Below are positions 36,212 through 44,826 of a stretch of DNA of 64,000 nt, one piece after another. The first letter of the stretch is position 1. Each line of letters begins with the position of its first letter. The DNA comes from CALAED01 sp035765195. GTDB taxonomy: Bacteria > Actinomycetota > Actinomycetes > Streptosporangiales > Streptosporangiaceae. The translations under genes and the position numbers were made by a program. The stretch lies in the NCBI GenBank assembly GCA_035765195.1, contig DASTYC010000038.1, positions 620,001-684,000 of the forward strand, read 5' to 3'. The notes beneath the pieces were generated by a model, which saw nothing but the letters and a program-made list of their open reading frames with translations, was not told where the DNA came from and searched no databases.

Positions 36212-37543
36212 TCAGCGGCGGAAGTCCGCCTTGCGGATGAGGGCGTGGATGCCGGTCGTGCGGTCGACCACCTGGGAGACGTGGAAGTCCGCGGCCGCCG
36301 ACAGGTAGGCGTACGCGGCGGGCGGCGGCATGCCGATGTGGGTGGTGAGGAAGGCCAGCGCGTTGCGCACCGCGGTCTTCATGGCGTCGTCGAGCGAGTT
36401 GTGCTGCCCGTCGACCGGGCCATCGGGGTCCGACAGCCCGAACGGGATCCAGTGCTCGGCGGTCTCGGCGAACGGGTAGGAAAACGCGAGTTCCGGCGCG
36501 CCGCCCCGGCCCTCGCCGTCCGACGAGCCGTCCGGCTTGATCACCGTGAGCCGGAACGTGGCGCGCAGCGGTGCCTCGAGGGCGGTCAGCGCCACCTCGC
36601 CGTCGCCCTGGGCGTAGTGCGGGTCGCCGACGAAGAACAACGCGTCGGGGACCTGCACGGGCAGGTAGAGCACCGCCCCCTCGCCGAGGTTCTTGATGTC
36701 CAGGTTGCCGCCGGCCAGCGTGGGCGGAACGGAGTTGACGCGTTCGGCGGTGTCGATGGCGACGCCCATGATCCCCATGAAGGGCGCCAGCGGGAACTCG
36801 GCCCGGGCGCGACCTCCCGCGGGCAGCACCCCGCGCGGCCCGCCGCCGCCCCGCCCCTCGACGACCGGGGTGAAGACCGACATATTGCCAAATAGATTGA
36901 GAAAGGGAGTTGAGGCCGGATCGCCGGCGAACTTCTCGGGATACTCGCCGGGCAGCGCGCCCTTGCCGTGCCGGTTGGAGACCACTCCATAGGGCACCCG
37001 GGGCCGCAACTCCAGCACCTCGATCCGGAGCACGTCCCCCGGCCGGGCTCCGCGCACCGCCACCGGCCCCGTCACGACGTGCGGACCGTCCGCGGCGAAG
37101 TCGTGCGCGATATCAGAGGCGGCGATCGCCTTGGCGTCCTCCAGCACCCGGCTCTCGGGCACGCCGTGCTCCCCGAAGAACCTCACCGGATCGCGACCCT
37201 GGTCTTCCAGGATCCCCTCGTGCGACACCGTGTCCACGGTGAGCACTCCGCCCGAGGCGACCGACGCGATCGGCTCGGCCGTACGGTTCGGCAGCACTCC
37301 CCAGCGCACCGTGTCGGGGCTCGACGGCACATAGACGCCGCGCACCCGGCCGGCCCCGGCCTGCAGCACCTGCACCCCGCCCGGCGCCCCGCCCGGCGCC
37401 TGGGCGCGCGCCGCCCGCGCCGCCCCGACCACTCCAGCGGCACCCGCCGCCCCCGCGGCACCCAAGGCCGCGGCCGCCCGTACGAATCCGCGCCGTCCCA
37501 CGCCGTCCGTCACCACCCGCGCTACCTGCTCACCGGACCCCAT
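36212..37543 (-). CDS. acetamidase/formamidase-family protein with Tat signal
   Basis: 443 residues from ATG 37543 (GGGAGG about 7 nt upstream). The Tat signal is GRRGFVRAAAALG followed by an Ala-rich core. Family blocks are DTVSHEGI, GPVAVRGARPGDVLRIEVLEL, NRHGKGALPGEYP, PFMGIMGVA, GGNLDIKNLGEGAVLYLPV and GDPHYAQGDGEVALTALE, all typical of the acetamidase/formamidase fold. Likely a zinc-dependent amidase working outside the membrane; the substrate is unknown. It is convergent with the kinase gene (19 nt between stops). Confidence 0.88.
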   Translation of the reverse strand: MGSGEQVARVVTDGVGRRGFVRAAAALGAAGAAGAAGVVGAARAARAQAPGGAPGGVQVLQAGAGRVRGVYVPSSPDTVRWGVLPNRTAEPIASVASGGVLTVDTVSHEGILEDQGRDPVRFFGEHGVPESRVLEDAKAIAASDIAHDFAADGPHVVTGPVAVRGARPGDVLRIEVLELRPRVPYGVVSNRHGKGALPGEYPEKFAGDPASTPFLNLFGNMSVFTPVVEGRGGGGPRGVLPAGGRARAEFPLAPFMGIMGVAIDTAERVNSVPPTLAGGNLDIKNLGEGAVLYLPVQVPDALFFVGDPHYAQGDGEVALTALEAPLRATFRLTVIKPDGSSDGEGRGGAPELAFSYPFAETAEHWIPFGLSDPDGPVDGQHNSLDDAMKTAVRNALAFLTTHIGMPPPAAYAYLSAAADFHVSQVVDRTTGIHALIRKADFRR

Positions 37544-37691
37544 CAACGGCCTCCCTGGTAGCCGACGCGAGAACGCCCAGATGTTAGTCGCCGCTCATTG
37601 CCGGCGCGTTGCGCCCGCGTTCCGGCCACATATCCGCACCGGTTCGGCGGCGGCGCGGCCGTTACGACACGCGACCAACTCAGCGGGCCGG

Positions 37692-38705
37692 TCAGCTGGA
37701 GGTCAGGGCTCTCCCCATGGCCAGGCGTGACTCGGCGTTCTGCAGCGCCACCGCCGAGATCGCGTGCAGCAGCGCACGCTCAGCGTAGCCCCCGTCGCGC
37801 AGGGTCTGCAGGTCCGCCGGCCCCATCTGCCACGGCCGGCGGCTCAGCTTGCGGGCGAACGCGTCGAGCAGGGCCTCCCCGCCCTCGTGCGGCGCGTACT
37901 CGCCCAGCTCGTCGGCCCGCCAGGCGTCGCAGCTCTCCTGTGCGGCGGCGCGGGCCAGCACCAGCCGCTCCCGGCGGGTCAGCGGCTCGTCGGAGTCCAG
38001 CACGTAATCGCGCCAGTCCTGCCACGCCCGCGTCATCGCCGGGAAGCTGGGGAAGGTCCGGAACTCCGCGCCGACGACGGGCCAACGGTCGCGTCCCGGC
38101 CGCGGCGCCGGCTCCTGGTCGCGTTCGGGCTCGAACACCGGAAGCTGCTCGGAGGCATAGTCGAACTCGATGCCAGAAGCGTCGGCGACCCGGGTCAGAT
38201 AGTTGAACATCGCCACCACGCCGAGCGCGGCCTCGAAGTCCGCCCCCTCGACGCCCTGGGCGGCGAGGCGGTCGCGGATCTCGGGGGTGACCGACCACGG
38301 CCGGCTCGTGAGCACCGCGGCGAGGTCGGCCAGCGCGGCACCTCGCGCGGGCAACAGCCCGTCGTCGCCCGTGAGCACGGCCTTGGACAAAGCGGTATCA
38401 CCGCTGGCGGCACGCAGAAACTCCGCGTGAGCCGACGTTCAATAAAAGCACTGGTTGGTACGGGAGGTGACGCTGCTGACCAACTCGCGATCCGCCCAGG
38501 CCAGCCCGGAACGATGCAACAATCCCGACATCGTGAACGTGCGCCGCATCAGCTCGGCGTCCAGGCTGTGCGCCCGGACAATGCCCGGGGCGGTGCCGTT
38601 CGGGGGACGATAGACGGCCGGAATGGGCCGCGCGGCCATCGCCGCGTACGCCTCCGCGAGCTCCCCGACCGCTTCGCCTTGCGAGATCGTCGCTAACCAC
38701 GCCAT
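37692..38705 (-). CDS. AhpD/carboxymuconolactone decarboxylase-like protein, predicted selenoprotein (UGA at residue 89)
   Basis: 337 residues when the in-frame TGA at 38439-38441 is read as selenocysteine; both halves are in one frame. The motif is ELVSSVTSRTNQCFY-U-TSAH, with Cys86 and Sec89 at the CxxC positions and the conserved Glu and His of AhpD. A second AhpD-like domain (about 215-330, ERLVLARAAAQESC) follows. I recall an AhpD-related (seleno)protein family with this architecture. Two hairpins lie just after the UGA (separate entries). The ATG 38705 is chosen by family-like opening MAWLATIS; the nearest GGAGGG is 18 nt away. Likely role: peroxide reduction or a related redox reaction. 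Read conventionally, it would be two fragments. Confidence 0.75.
38391..38405 (-). promoter_or_regulatory. candidate bacterial SECIS hairpin 2
   Basis: A perfect 6-bp stem, AGCGGU and ACCGCU, closes a GAU triloop that starts with G, 40 nt after the UGA. It is stronger than hairpin 1 but slightly further away than most known bacterial SECIS loops. One of the two may recruit SelB. Confidence 0.35.
38411..38429 (-). promoter_or_regulatory. candidate bacterial SECIS hairpin 1
   Basis: Starting 10 nt after the UGA, CACGC pairs with GCGUG around a 9-nt loop that begins with GG. A GG pair with CC can extend the stem over a 2-nt bulge. Bacterial SECIS elements are short hairpins right after the UGA with a G among the first loop bases; here the loop starts at nt 15 after the UGA, slightly closer than usual. 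Confidence 0.45.
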
Positions 38706-38835
38706 GCCAGGCAGGCTAAACCACCCTCCTAAATCCGGCCAGAGCGCACCTTTCTCCCCTCCCCCGTGGTCACCCGCGCCATGAGGCAATTCCTTGTTCG
38801 GCTGACCGATCTTGGCCATGCCGGGAAGCGCGGGC

Positions 38836-41800
38836 TCACCGCACGTCGTCGGCACAGGTCACCGGAGGCAGTCCGCGCCCCTCGACCAGTTCGCTGAAGG
38901 CGGGCACGTCCCGCGCGCGCAGCGCGTCGTATCGGCCGAGCTGGACCTCCAGCAGGCCGGACAGCAGCCGGAACACCTCGAACGTCTGGTCCGTCGGCCG
39001 GTCATCGGCGCTTTCGATCACGCCGAGCAACGCCGCGATCTTGTTGTTGAGCTTGATCGGGAAGTTGAGCGGATCTTGGGCGCTCTGCAGCCGAGTCTGG
39101 TAGATCTCGTTCTCCACCGCCGACAGCGCCTCGCGCAGCGCGCTCCCAGCCCGCGTGACCTGCGGATCGTTCGCCCCCGTGACCCGGTCGGCGACCGCCG
39201 TGGAGCAGGCCCGGATGCTGATGACGGCATCGTTGGCGTCGCTGGTGCGGTCGCGGACCCGCAGGCCGAGTCGGAACTGCTCGGCGATGTCCCGCGCGGA
39301 GATGCCGGTGAGGCGCGGATCCTTGCGGACCACGAAGTCCTGCGCCAGGCGCCGGCCGTCCACGGTCAGCCGCACCCGGTACGTGCCGAGCGCCGCTTTG
39401 GGCCCGTTGGTCGCGCTCGCCTGCCAGTAGATCAGCCCGGGGAAGGCGGTCGGACCCGGATAGCGCAGGTTCCAGGTGAAGGTGTGCGCGCCGGGCTCCG
39501 TGGGCTGCCCGGTGAAGGTGCGGATCTCGCGTCCCTTGCGGTCGAGGAACGTCAGGCTCACCTGCTGGGCCGCCTCGGCGAGGCGGTAGGTGACCCGGAC
39601 GCCGGGGTCGACCGAGCGGATCGGGTCCGCCGGGTCGTCGAGCGTCACCCCGCCGGACGTCACCGGGTCGGCCGCGATCCCGGTCCGCCGGCTTCCGGGA
39701 GCGGCCGGCTCGGCCGAACCCGCCGGTACCGCCGGCGGCAGGCCCGATGCCGCCGGGCGGTGGATCGCGATCCGCGGGGCCTGGGACGCCGTCATGCCGG
39801 GCCGCAGCCCGCGCAGCAGCGTCGCGCCGTCGTCGAGCACATAGAAGCCGCGTCCGTGCGTGGCGATGACGACATCGCCGTTCTTGACGGTCAGGTCCTG
39901 CACGGAGGTGTCGGGGAGGTCGAGGCGGAGCGACTGCCAGTGGGCGCCGTCGTCGAACGAGACGTACACGCCGTGCTGGGTGGTCGCGTACAGCAGTCCG
40001 GGCCGTACCGGGTCCTCGCGGATCGCCCAGGCGAAGTCGTCGCGGGCGATCCCGGCGGTGATCGGCGTCCATGTGCGGCCGAAGTCGTGTGTCTTGAACA
40101 AGTACGGGGCCGGGTCGTCGAGCCGGTAGTTGTGCGCCGCGACATAGGCGGTGCCGCGGTCGTGATGACCGGCGTCGATGATGCTGACCCGGGTGAACTT
40201 GCGCAGGCCGGCCGGCGTCCGGTCGGCCCAGCGGCCGCCGCCGTCGCGGGTCACGTTCACCCGCCCGTCGTCGGAGCCGGCCCAGATCACGTCCGGGTCG
40301 CGCGTCGACGGGGCGATCGCGAAGACCGTGGCGAAATACTCGATGCTGGTCTGATCCTTGGTGATGGGGCCGCCCGAGTCGCCCAGCGTCGCCGGGTCCG
40401 CGTAGGTCAGGTCGGGGCTGATCCGCCGCCAGCGTTGGCCGTCGCTGGTGCTCTTGAGCACGAACTGCGATCCGGCGTAGACGGCGCGCGGCTCCGCCGG
40501 GTTGGTCACGATCGGGAAGGTCCACTGGAAGCGGTGCTCCAGGTCCCTCGCGGGGTGCCCCATGGGGTTGTCGGGCCACGGGTTGACGTTGCGGGCCTGC
40601 TCCGTACGGCGGTCGAAGCGGGACAGGAAACCGCCGAAGCTGCCGCCGTAGAAAACGTTGGAGTCCCGCGGGTCGACCGCGATGTAGCCGCTTTCCCCGC
40701 CGGCGACCTCGAAGAAGTCGGTGCCGTCGCCCTCGCTGGACACGCACGCGGTGTCGCTGTCTTGCTGTGAGCCGCAGATGAGGTACGGCGAGTCGTTCGT
40801 CGTCGTCACGTGATACATCTGCGCCGTCGAGTAGTCCTGCGCCGTCCACGTGCTCCCGCCGTCGGTGGTCACGTTGGCGCCGCCGTCGTTGCCTTCGATC
40901 ATCCGTCGCGGATCATCGGGCGCGATCCACAGATCGTGGTTGTCGCCGTGCGGCGTGGCGATCGAGCGGAAGGTCGCGCCGCCGTCCGTCGACTTCATGA
41001 ACGACACGTTGAGGACGTAGACGGTGTCCCTGTCCTTGGTGTCGGCGTACACCCGGGTGTAGTAGAACGCCCGCTGGCGCAGCGAGCGGTCCTGGTTGAC
41101 CCGGTCCCAGGTGGCGCCGCCGTCGTCGGAGCGGAACAGCCCGCCCTGGTCGGCCTCGATCATGGCGAAGACGCGGTCGGGGTCGGCGGGCGAGACGGTC
41201 ACGCCGATCTTGCCGAGGGGCTTGCCTGGCAGCCCCGGCCGCCCGGTCAGCTCGGTCCAGGTGTCGCCGCCGTCGGTGGATTTGAACAGCCCGCTGGAGT
41301 CGCCGCCGCTGTTGAGCAGCCAGGGCGTGCGGAAGACGTGCCAGAAGCCGGCGTAGAGCACGTCGGGGTCGCCCGGATCGACGGCGATATCCGAGGCGCC
41401 GGTGAGCTCGTCGCGGAAGAGCACCTTCGACCAGTTCGCGCCGCCGTCGGTCGAACGGAAGACTCCGCGTTCGGCGTTGGCGCCGAACGGATGCCCCAGC
41501 GCGGCGACGTACACGCGGTCGCAGTCCCGCGGATCGGTCCTGATGCGGCTGATGGTCTGGGTGTCGGCGAGCCCGAGATGCCGCCACGTCGCGCCGCCGT
41601 CGGTGGTCTTGTAGACCCCGTCGCCGGGGATGATGTCGCCGCGCAGCTCGACCTCGCCCATGCCGATGTAGACCACGTCCGGGTCGGCGGGGCACACCTC
41701 GACCGCGCCCACAGAGGAGCTGGTGAGCCGGCCGTCCGTGACCGGACGCCACGTCGTGCCGCCGTCGGCGGTCTTCCACAGGCCGCCGCCGGTGGCGCCG

Positions 41801-42078
41801 AAGTAGTACTCGGCGGGGCGCGCCGCGCTGCCGCCGACGGCGATGGAACGGCCGCCGCGGACCGGGCCGACGTTGCGCCACGACAGCTGATCGAGAATGG
41901 CCTGATCGACCGTGCCCGGCGCGGGCGCCCCGGTCGGCGCGATCGGAGCCGTCGGAGCAGGGGCGGCGGGCGGAGCCGCCGCCCAGGCCGCCGGGCCGCC
42001 CACCAGGCCGAGCACCAGCCCGGGCAATGTGGCCAGCAGAAGGACAATTAACCGGGCCAGGGGAGTCTGCCGAGCCAT
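38836..42078 (-). CDS. secreted BNR/sortilin-like beta-propeller protein
   Basis: 1080 residues with a signal peptide (MARQTPLARLIVLLLATL... cleaved near AWA about 33). Many Asp-box/BNR motifs recur (KTADGGTTW, KTTDGGATW, RSTDGGANW, KSTDGGDTW, RSDDGGATW), forming two propellers over about 60-740. A FlgD-like/immunoglobulin strand region (about 830-910) and a helical C-terminus follow. This matches the family of large WD40/YVTN/BNR-repeat glycosyl-hydrolase-like or sortilin-like proteins. It is probably exported; catalytic activity is not evident. It ends 130 bp before the selenoprotein start on the same strand. Confidence 0.85.
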   Translation of the reverse strand: MARQTPLARLIVLLLATLPGLVLGLVGGPAAWAAAPPAAPAPTAPIAPTGAPAPGTVDQAILDQLSWRNVGPVRGGRSIAVGGSAARPAEYYFGATGGGLWKTADGGTTWRPVTDGRLTSSSVGAVEVCPADPDVVYIGMGEVELRGDIIPGDGVYKTTDGGATWRHLGLADTQTISRIRTDPRDCDRVYVAALGHPFGANAERGVFRSTDGGANWSKVLFRDELTGASDIAVDPGDPDVLYAGFWHVFRTPWLLNSGGDSSGLFKSTDGGDTWTELTGRPGLPGKPLGKIGVTVSPADPDRVFAMIEADQGGLFRSDDGGATWDRVNQDRSLRQRAFYYTRVYADTKDRDTVYVLNVSFMKSTDGGATFRSIATPHGDNHDLWIAPDDPRRMIEGNDGGANVTTDGGSTWTAQDYSTAQMYHVTTTNDSPYLICGSQQDSDTACVSSEGDGTDFFEVAGGESGYIAVDPRDSNVFYGGSFGGFLSRFDRRTEQARNVNPWPDNPMGHPARDLEHRFQWTFPIVTNPAEPRAVYAGSQFVLKSTSDGQRWRRISPDLTYADPATLGDSGGPITKDQTSIEYFATVFAIAPSTRDPDVIWAGSDDGRVNVTRDGGGRWADRTPAGLRKFTRVSIIDAGHHDRGTAYVAAHNYRLDDPAPYLFKTHDFGRTWTPITAGIARDDFAWAIREDPVRPGLLYATTQHGVYVSFDDGAHWQSLRLDLPDTSVQDLTVKNGDVVIATHGRGFYVLDDGATLLRGLRPGMTASQAPRIAIHRPAASGLPPAVPAGSAEPAAPGSRRTGIAADPVTSGGVTLDDPADPIRSVDPGVRVTYRLAEAAQQVSLTFLDRKGREIRTFTGQPTEPGAHTFTWNLRYPGPTAFPGLIYWQASATNGPKAALGTYRVRLTVDGRRLAQDFVVRKDPRLTGISARDIAEQFRLGLRVRDRTSDANDAVISIRACSTAVADRVTGANDPQVTRAGSALREALSAVENEIYQTRLQSAQDPLNFPIKLNNKIAALLGVIESADDRPTDQTFEVFRLLSGLLEVQLGRYDALRARDVPAFSELVEGRGLPPVTCADDVR

Positions 42079-42411
42079 CGGGCCTGCTTTCGTGGCGGCG
42101 TAAGGAACCCCCCGAGCGCCCTTCAGCCTAGAGATCGTTTAACGACCCGGCAAGGTTGCGATTTCGCGGCGCGATGGCCGGTGAAATCCGGCTCGCCGCG
42201 CGCTCATGCATGGGCGGTAGCCGATGTTTCGGATGGCGACGCGAGATCACCCTCGGCTGAGACGATCGCCTGGCGGGTCCGTCCGGATCTGGCCACCCGT
42301 GGCGCGCGGCAACAGGGCCCGGGCCCGGCAGAAGCGTTTCGGCCTGCGCGGCGGAGCCGGGAGCCCCGCCGCGCACGCCCAATTCATTACCGCGTCATTA
42401 CCGCTGCTTCA
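42079..42411. other. intergenic region with three CATTACCG direct repeats
   Basis: 333 bases without a supported gene, between the BNR gene start and the DUF4383 stop. CATTACCG occurs at 42385-42392, 42396-42403 and 42410-42417, the last copy overlapping the DUF4383 stop codon. Purpose unknown; it could simply be local slippage. The BNR gene promoter should lie in the left part. Confidence 0.4.
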
Positions 42412-42882
42412 TTACCGGCCGCGGCCCGCGGGTGCTTCGGTCCTCGTCTTTTTTTCCACGGCTCGTGCCCCGACCACGCCCAGCGCGATCATGCCGACGC
42501 CGAGAACGAAGTGGAGCCAGTCGTCGGCGGCGTTGAGGGGGACGAAGTTCGCGCCACTGGCCTTGTCGATCAGCAGACCGTACAGCCACAACACCAGGTA
42601 GATGACCCCGCCGCCGATCAGGAACGCCCGCGCCATCGAGGCGGTCCGCGAGAGCGCGATTCCCGCGACGCCGAACAGCAGGTGCACGATGTTGTGCAGA
42701 ACGGAGACCTCGAAGAGCCCGAAGAGCTTGGCGTCCGACTCGTGGCCGGCGAAGGTCATGGAATCGTAATCGGTGGTGATGCCGGGAATAAATCCCAAGA
42801 GTCCCACCAGCAGAAAGGTCGCCCCGACTATGAGGGCGAACTGTTGCACAAGGGCGGGACGTGAAGTGATGGAACGGGTCAT
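42412..42882 (-). CDS. DUF4383 membrane protein
   Basis: 156 residues with four membrane helices, containing LLGFIPGITTDYDSM, ELF-type LFEVSVLHNIVHLLFGVAGI and DDWLHFVLGVGM, the DUF4383 hallmarks. The ATG 42882 is chosen for AAAGGAG about 8 nt upstream; a longer upstream frame lacks support. Function of the family is unknown. Confidence 0.88.
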   Translation of the reverse strand: MTRSITSRPALVQQFALIVGATFLLVGLLGFIPGITTDYDSMTFAGHESDAKLFGLFEVSVLHNIVHLLFGVAGIALSRTASMARAFLIGGGVIYLVLWLYGLLIDKASGANFVPLNAADDWLHFVLGVGMIALGVVGARAVEKKTRTEAPAGRGR

Positions 42883-43262
42883 TTCGAACGCTCCTTTGCG
42901 GCAGATGCATCGAAGCCCTACCCGTGGTCGCCGGCTTACTCCTGACCAGGCGCACATATCCAAGAAGTCCGGCGCCTGAGGCTGCGACGGCCGGCACACG
43001 CCGACAGAAACTCCGGTATGGAGGCTCCCCCGGAACGACCTCATATCAGGACCAGGTACCCCGTCTTGGGAGAAAAGTTCGCCCAAAAGGCCAAATATAC
43101 GTGTTAAAAGGGCAATATTCCGGGTAGCTCCGCGCTCGGCATCAAGGTTCGCCGCTACAAGGTGGGCGTCGCCTGGGCCATGGAGAAGGCGGGGCGGCGG
43201 CCCGGCGGGTGGCGCGCCGGTGGATAATCGGGAGCCCCTGACGAGACAACGGGGTGGGGCGG
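42883..43262. other. divergent intergenic region with AT-rich patch
   Basis: 380 bases between the DUF4383 and ZIP starts. An AT-rich stretch (about 43072-43125, including AAATATACGTGTTAAAA and CAATATT) probably holds promoter elements. A short frame ending near 43226 (KVRRYKVGVAWAMEKAG) lacks a start and ribosome site and may be a gene remnant. No other feature is seen. Confidence 0.35.
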
Positions 43263-44012
43263 ATGCCTGGATGGCTGCAGGCCGGTGGATGGGGTCTGCT
43301 GGCCGGTTCGGCGCTGGTGCTCGGCGCCCTGCCGGGCTACCTGGCCCACGTGCCGGCGAAGGTGATCGCCAGCGTCATGGCCTTCGGCAGCGGAGTCCTG
43401 CTGTCCGCCGCGGCGTTCGAGCTCATCTCCGATGCGCATGACCGAGGCGGTCTGGCGCCCACGGTGGCGGGGGCGGTGACCGGTGCGCTCGCGTTCTCCG
43501 GATCGAACGCCCTCCTGGCACGCCGGGGCGCTCGCCACCGCAAGCGGTCCGGCGATCAGCAGCCGTCGGAGGAGCAGCAGTCCGGGTCGGGGACCGCGAT
43601 CGCGCTCGGCGCGCTACTGGACGGAGTGCCCGAGTCCGTCGTCATCGGCGCCGGTCTGGTCACCGGCGGGGCGGTCAGCACGGTGACGGTCGTCGCGGTC
43701 TTCCTCAGCAACGTTCCGGAAGGGCTGTCCAGCGCCTCCGGGATGCGCCGCGCGGGACGCGGCCGCGCGTACGTCTTCGGCCTTTGGGCCACGATCGCCG
43801 TGATCAGCGGCCTGGCGGCGGTGTCCGGCTTCGTCCTGCTCGACCAGGCGCCCGTGAGCGTGCTCGCCGCGATCACCGCGCTGGCCGGCGGCGCGATCAT
43901 CACCATGATCGCCGACACCATGATCCCCGAAGCGTTCGAGACCGCGCACCTGCTCTCCGGACTGATCACGGTCGCGGGCTTCCTCACCGCCTTCACGCTG
44001 TCTCACCTGTGA
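43263..44012 (+). CDS. ZIP-family metal transporter
   Basis: 249 residues with about eight membrane helices. The metal-site helices read GALLDGVPESVVIG and FLSNVPEGLSSA, versions of the ZIP HxxPEG motifs with Asp and Asn as first ligands. A further acidic helix has MIADTMIPEAFE. A charged loop (about 80-105) lies between helices 3 and 4. Likely imports divalent metal ions, or exports them if GufA-like. An in-frame GTG at 43254 is an alternative start. Confidence 0.85.
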   Translation: MPGWLQAGGWGLLAGSALVLGALPGYLAHVPAKVIASVMAFGSGVLLSAAAFELISDAHDRGGLAPTVAGAVTGALAFSGSNALLARRGARHRKRSGDQQPSEEQQSGSGTAIALGALLDGVPESVVIGAGLVTGGAVSTVTVVAVFLSNVPEGLSSASGMRRAGRGRAYVFGLWATIAVISGLAAVSGFVLLDQAPVSVLAAITALAGGAIITMIADTMIPEAFETAHLLSGLITVAGFLTAFTLSHL

Positions 44013-44050
44013 CCCGCCCTTTGGACACTGCATCGACTATGTAGTGATCT

Positions 44051-44067
44051 GGTCGCGGTATGCGACC
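44051..44067. terminator. candidate terminator hairpin
   Basis: GGTCGC (44051-44056) and GCGACC (44062-44067) form a 6-bp stem with a 5-nt loop in the gap between the convergent ZIP and ArsR genes. There is no T-tract; support is position and stem only. Confidence 0.4.
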
Positions 44068-44119
44068 GGGCCTTGAACGTTCGCACACGGCTTCCCCATG
44101 TCCGCGCCGGCTGCCGTGC

Positions 44120-44446
44120 CTACTCCGGGGCCGGAATGGCCGCGTGGAGCCGGTCGAGCGCGTCGGGCGCCAGCGTGTAGTCGATCCAGCGGCCACGGCG
44201 AGTGGTGGTGACCAGGCCTGCCTCGCGGAGCACTTTGAGGTGGTAGCTGAGCAGGTTGGCCGCGATCGGCAGGTCCTCTTGGATGGTGCATACACAGGCC
44301 GGTGAGCGGGCGAGCCGGCGCATCACCGACAGTCGCACCGGGTCGGCGATGGCTTGCAGCAACTCCACCGCGGCGGCGCGGTCCGGGGCGCGGTCCGGGG
44401 CGCGGCCGGGGGCGAGGTCGGGTACGCGGGCGGCCGCGCCGGTCAC
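44120..44446 (-). CDS. ArsR/SmtB-family repressor with CVC motif
   Basis: 108 residues from GTG 44446 (GGAGG 4 nt upstream). The winged helix has ANLLSYHLKVLREAGLV and RRGRWIDYTL. PACVCTIQEDL carries the Cys-Val-Cys of arsenic-type ArsR sensors at the alpha3 position, so it may respond to As/Sb or to reactive sulfur. The N-terminus has a short DNA repeat coding RAPDRAPDRA. It overlaps the OsmC gene by 4 bp and is last in the TSUP-OsmC-ArsR operon, whose promoter carries a perfect inverted repeat. Confidence 0.88.
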   Translation of the reverse strand: MTGAAARVPDLAPGRAPDRAPDRAAAVELLQAIADPVRLSVMRRLARSPACVCTIQEDLPIAANLLSYHLKVLREAGLVTTTRRGRWIDYTLAPDALDRLHAAIPAPE

Positions 44447-44799
44447 GGCGCCTCCGTCGTCGGACCGGTGACGATGCTGCCGTGCACGTGGCAGGCGGCG
44501 GCGAGGGTGTTGTAGACGGTGCCGTAGCGGCGCAGGTTGCGGTGCAGCAAGTCGACGCGCTGTGCGGGTTCATCGGTGTCCAGCCGCAGTTCGTAGGCGA
44601 TGTCGACGAATAGCAGGCAGGCGGCGAACGCGGCCGCGAGCAGTTCGGCGGGCCCGGGCAGCCCCGATGGTGTGCTCGGCCAGGCGGTGTCGAGTGTGAT
44701 CGTCTCGGTGCCGACGGCGATCTGGGCCCGGCCCGCGTCCGTGGAGTCCACGGTGACCGTGTAGTGGGTGGGCGCCGTCTGTGCGGTGGTCTCGTTCAT
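44443..44799 (-). CDS. OsmC-family protein
   Basis: 118 residues with the OsmC pattern: an N-terminal beta strand region, GPAELLAAAFAACLLFVDIA (central helix with one Cys) and a C-terminal strand region. OsmC proteins reduce organic hydroperoxides or handle sulfur groups. Only the central Cys and Cys near ACHVHG are visible, so the exact redox pair is uncertain. It lies 27 nt after the TSUP gene and overlaps ArsR, giving one operon. Confidence 0.8.
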   Translation of the reverse strand: MNETTAQTAPTHYTVTVDSTDAGRAQIAVGTETITLDTAWPSTPSGLPGPAELLAAAFAACLLFVDIAYELRLDTDEPAQRVDLLHRNLRRYGTVYNTLAAACHVHGSIVTGPTTEAP

Positions 44800-44826
44800 C
44801 GGCGGACTCCGTCCGGGTGACGATGC

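Noticed and set aside
38439..38441. Nonsense mutation or pseudogene in the AhpD-like gene
   Set aside because: The UGA falls exactly on the CxxC Cys, both sides stay in frame and intact, and hairpins follow; selenocysteine explains it better.
38399..38445. Frameshift between the two halves of the AhpD-like gene
   Set aside because: The two halves are in the same frame, separated only by the UGA codon.
43139..43226. Short coding frame (VRRYKVGVAWAMEKAG) before the ZIP gene
   Set aside because: No start codon with ribosome site and no recognised family; at most a remnant.
44340..44420. Tandem GC-rich 12-bp repeat as a regulatory array
   Set aside because: It lies inside the ArsR coding region and codes for the RAPDRAPDRA stretch of its N-terminus.
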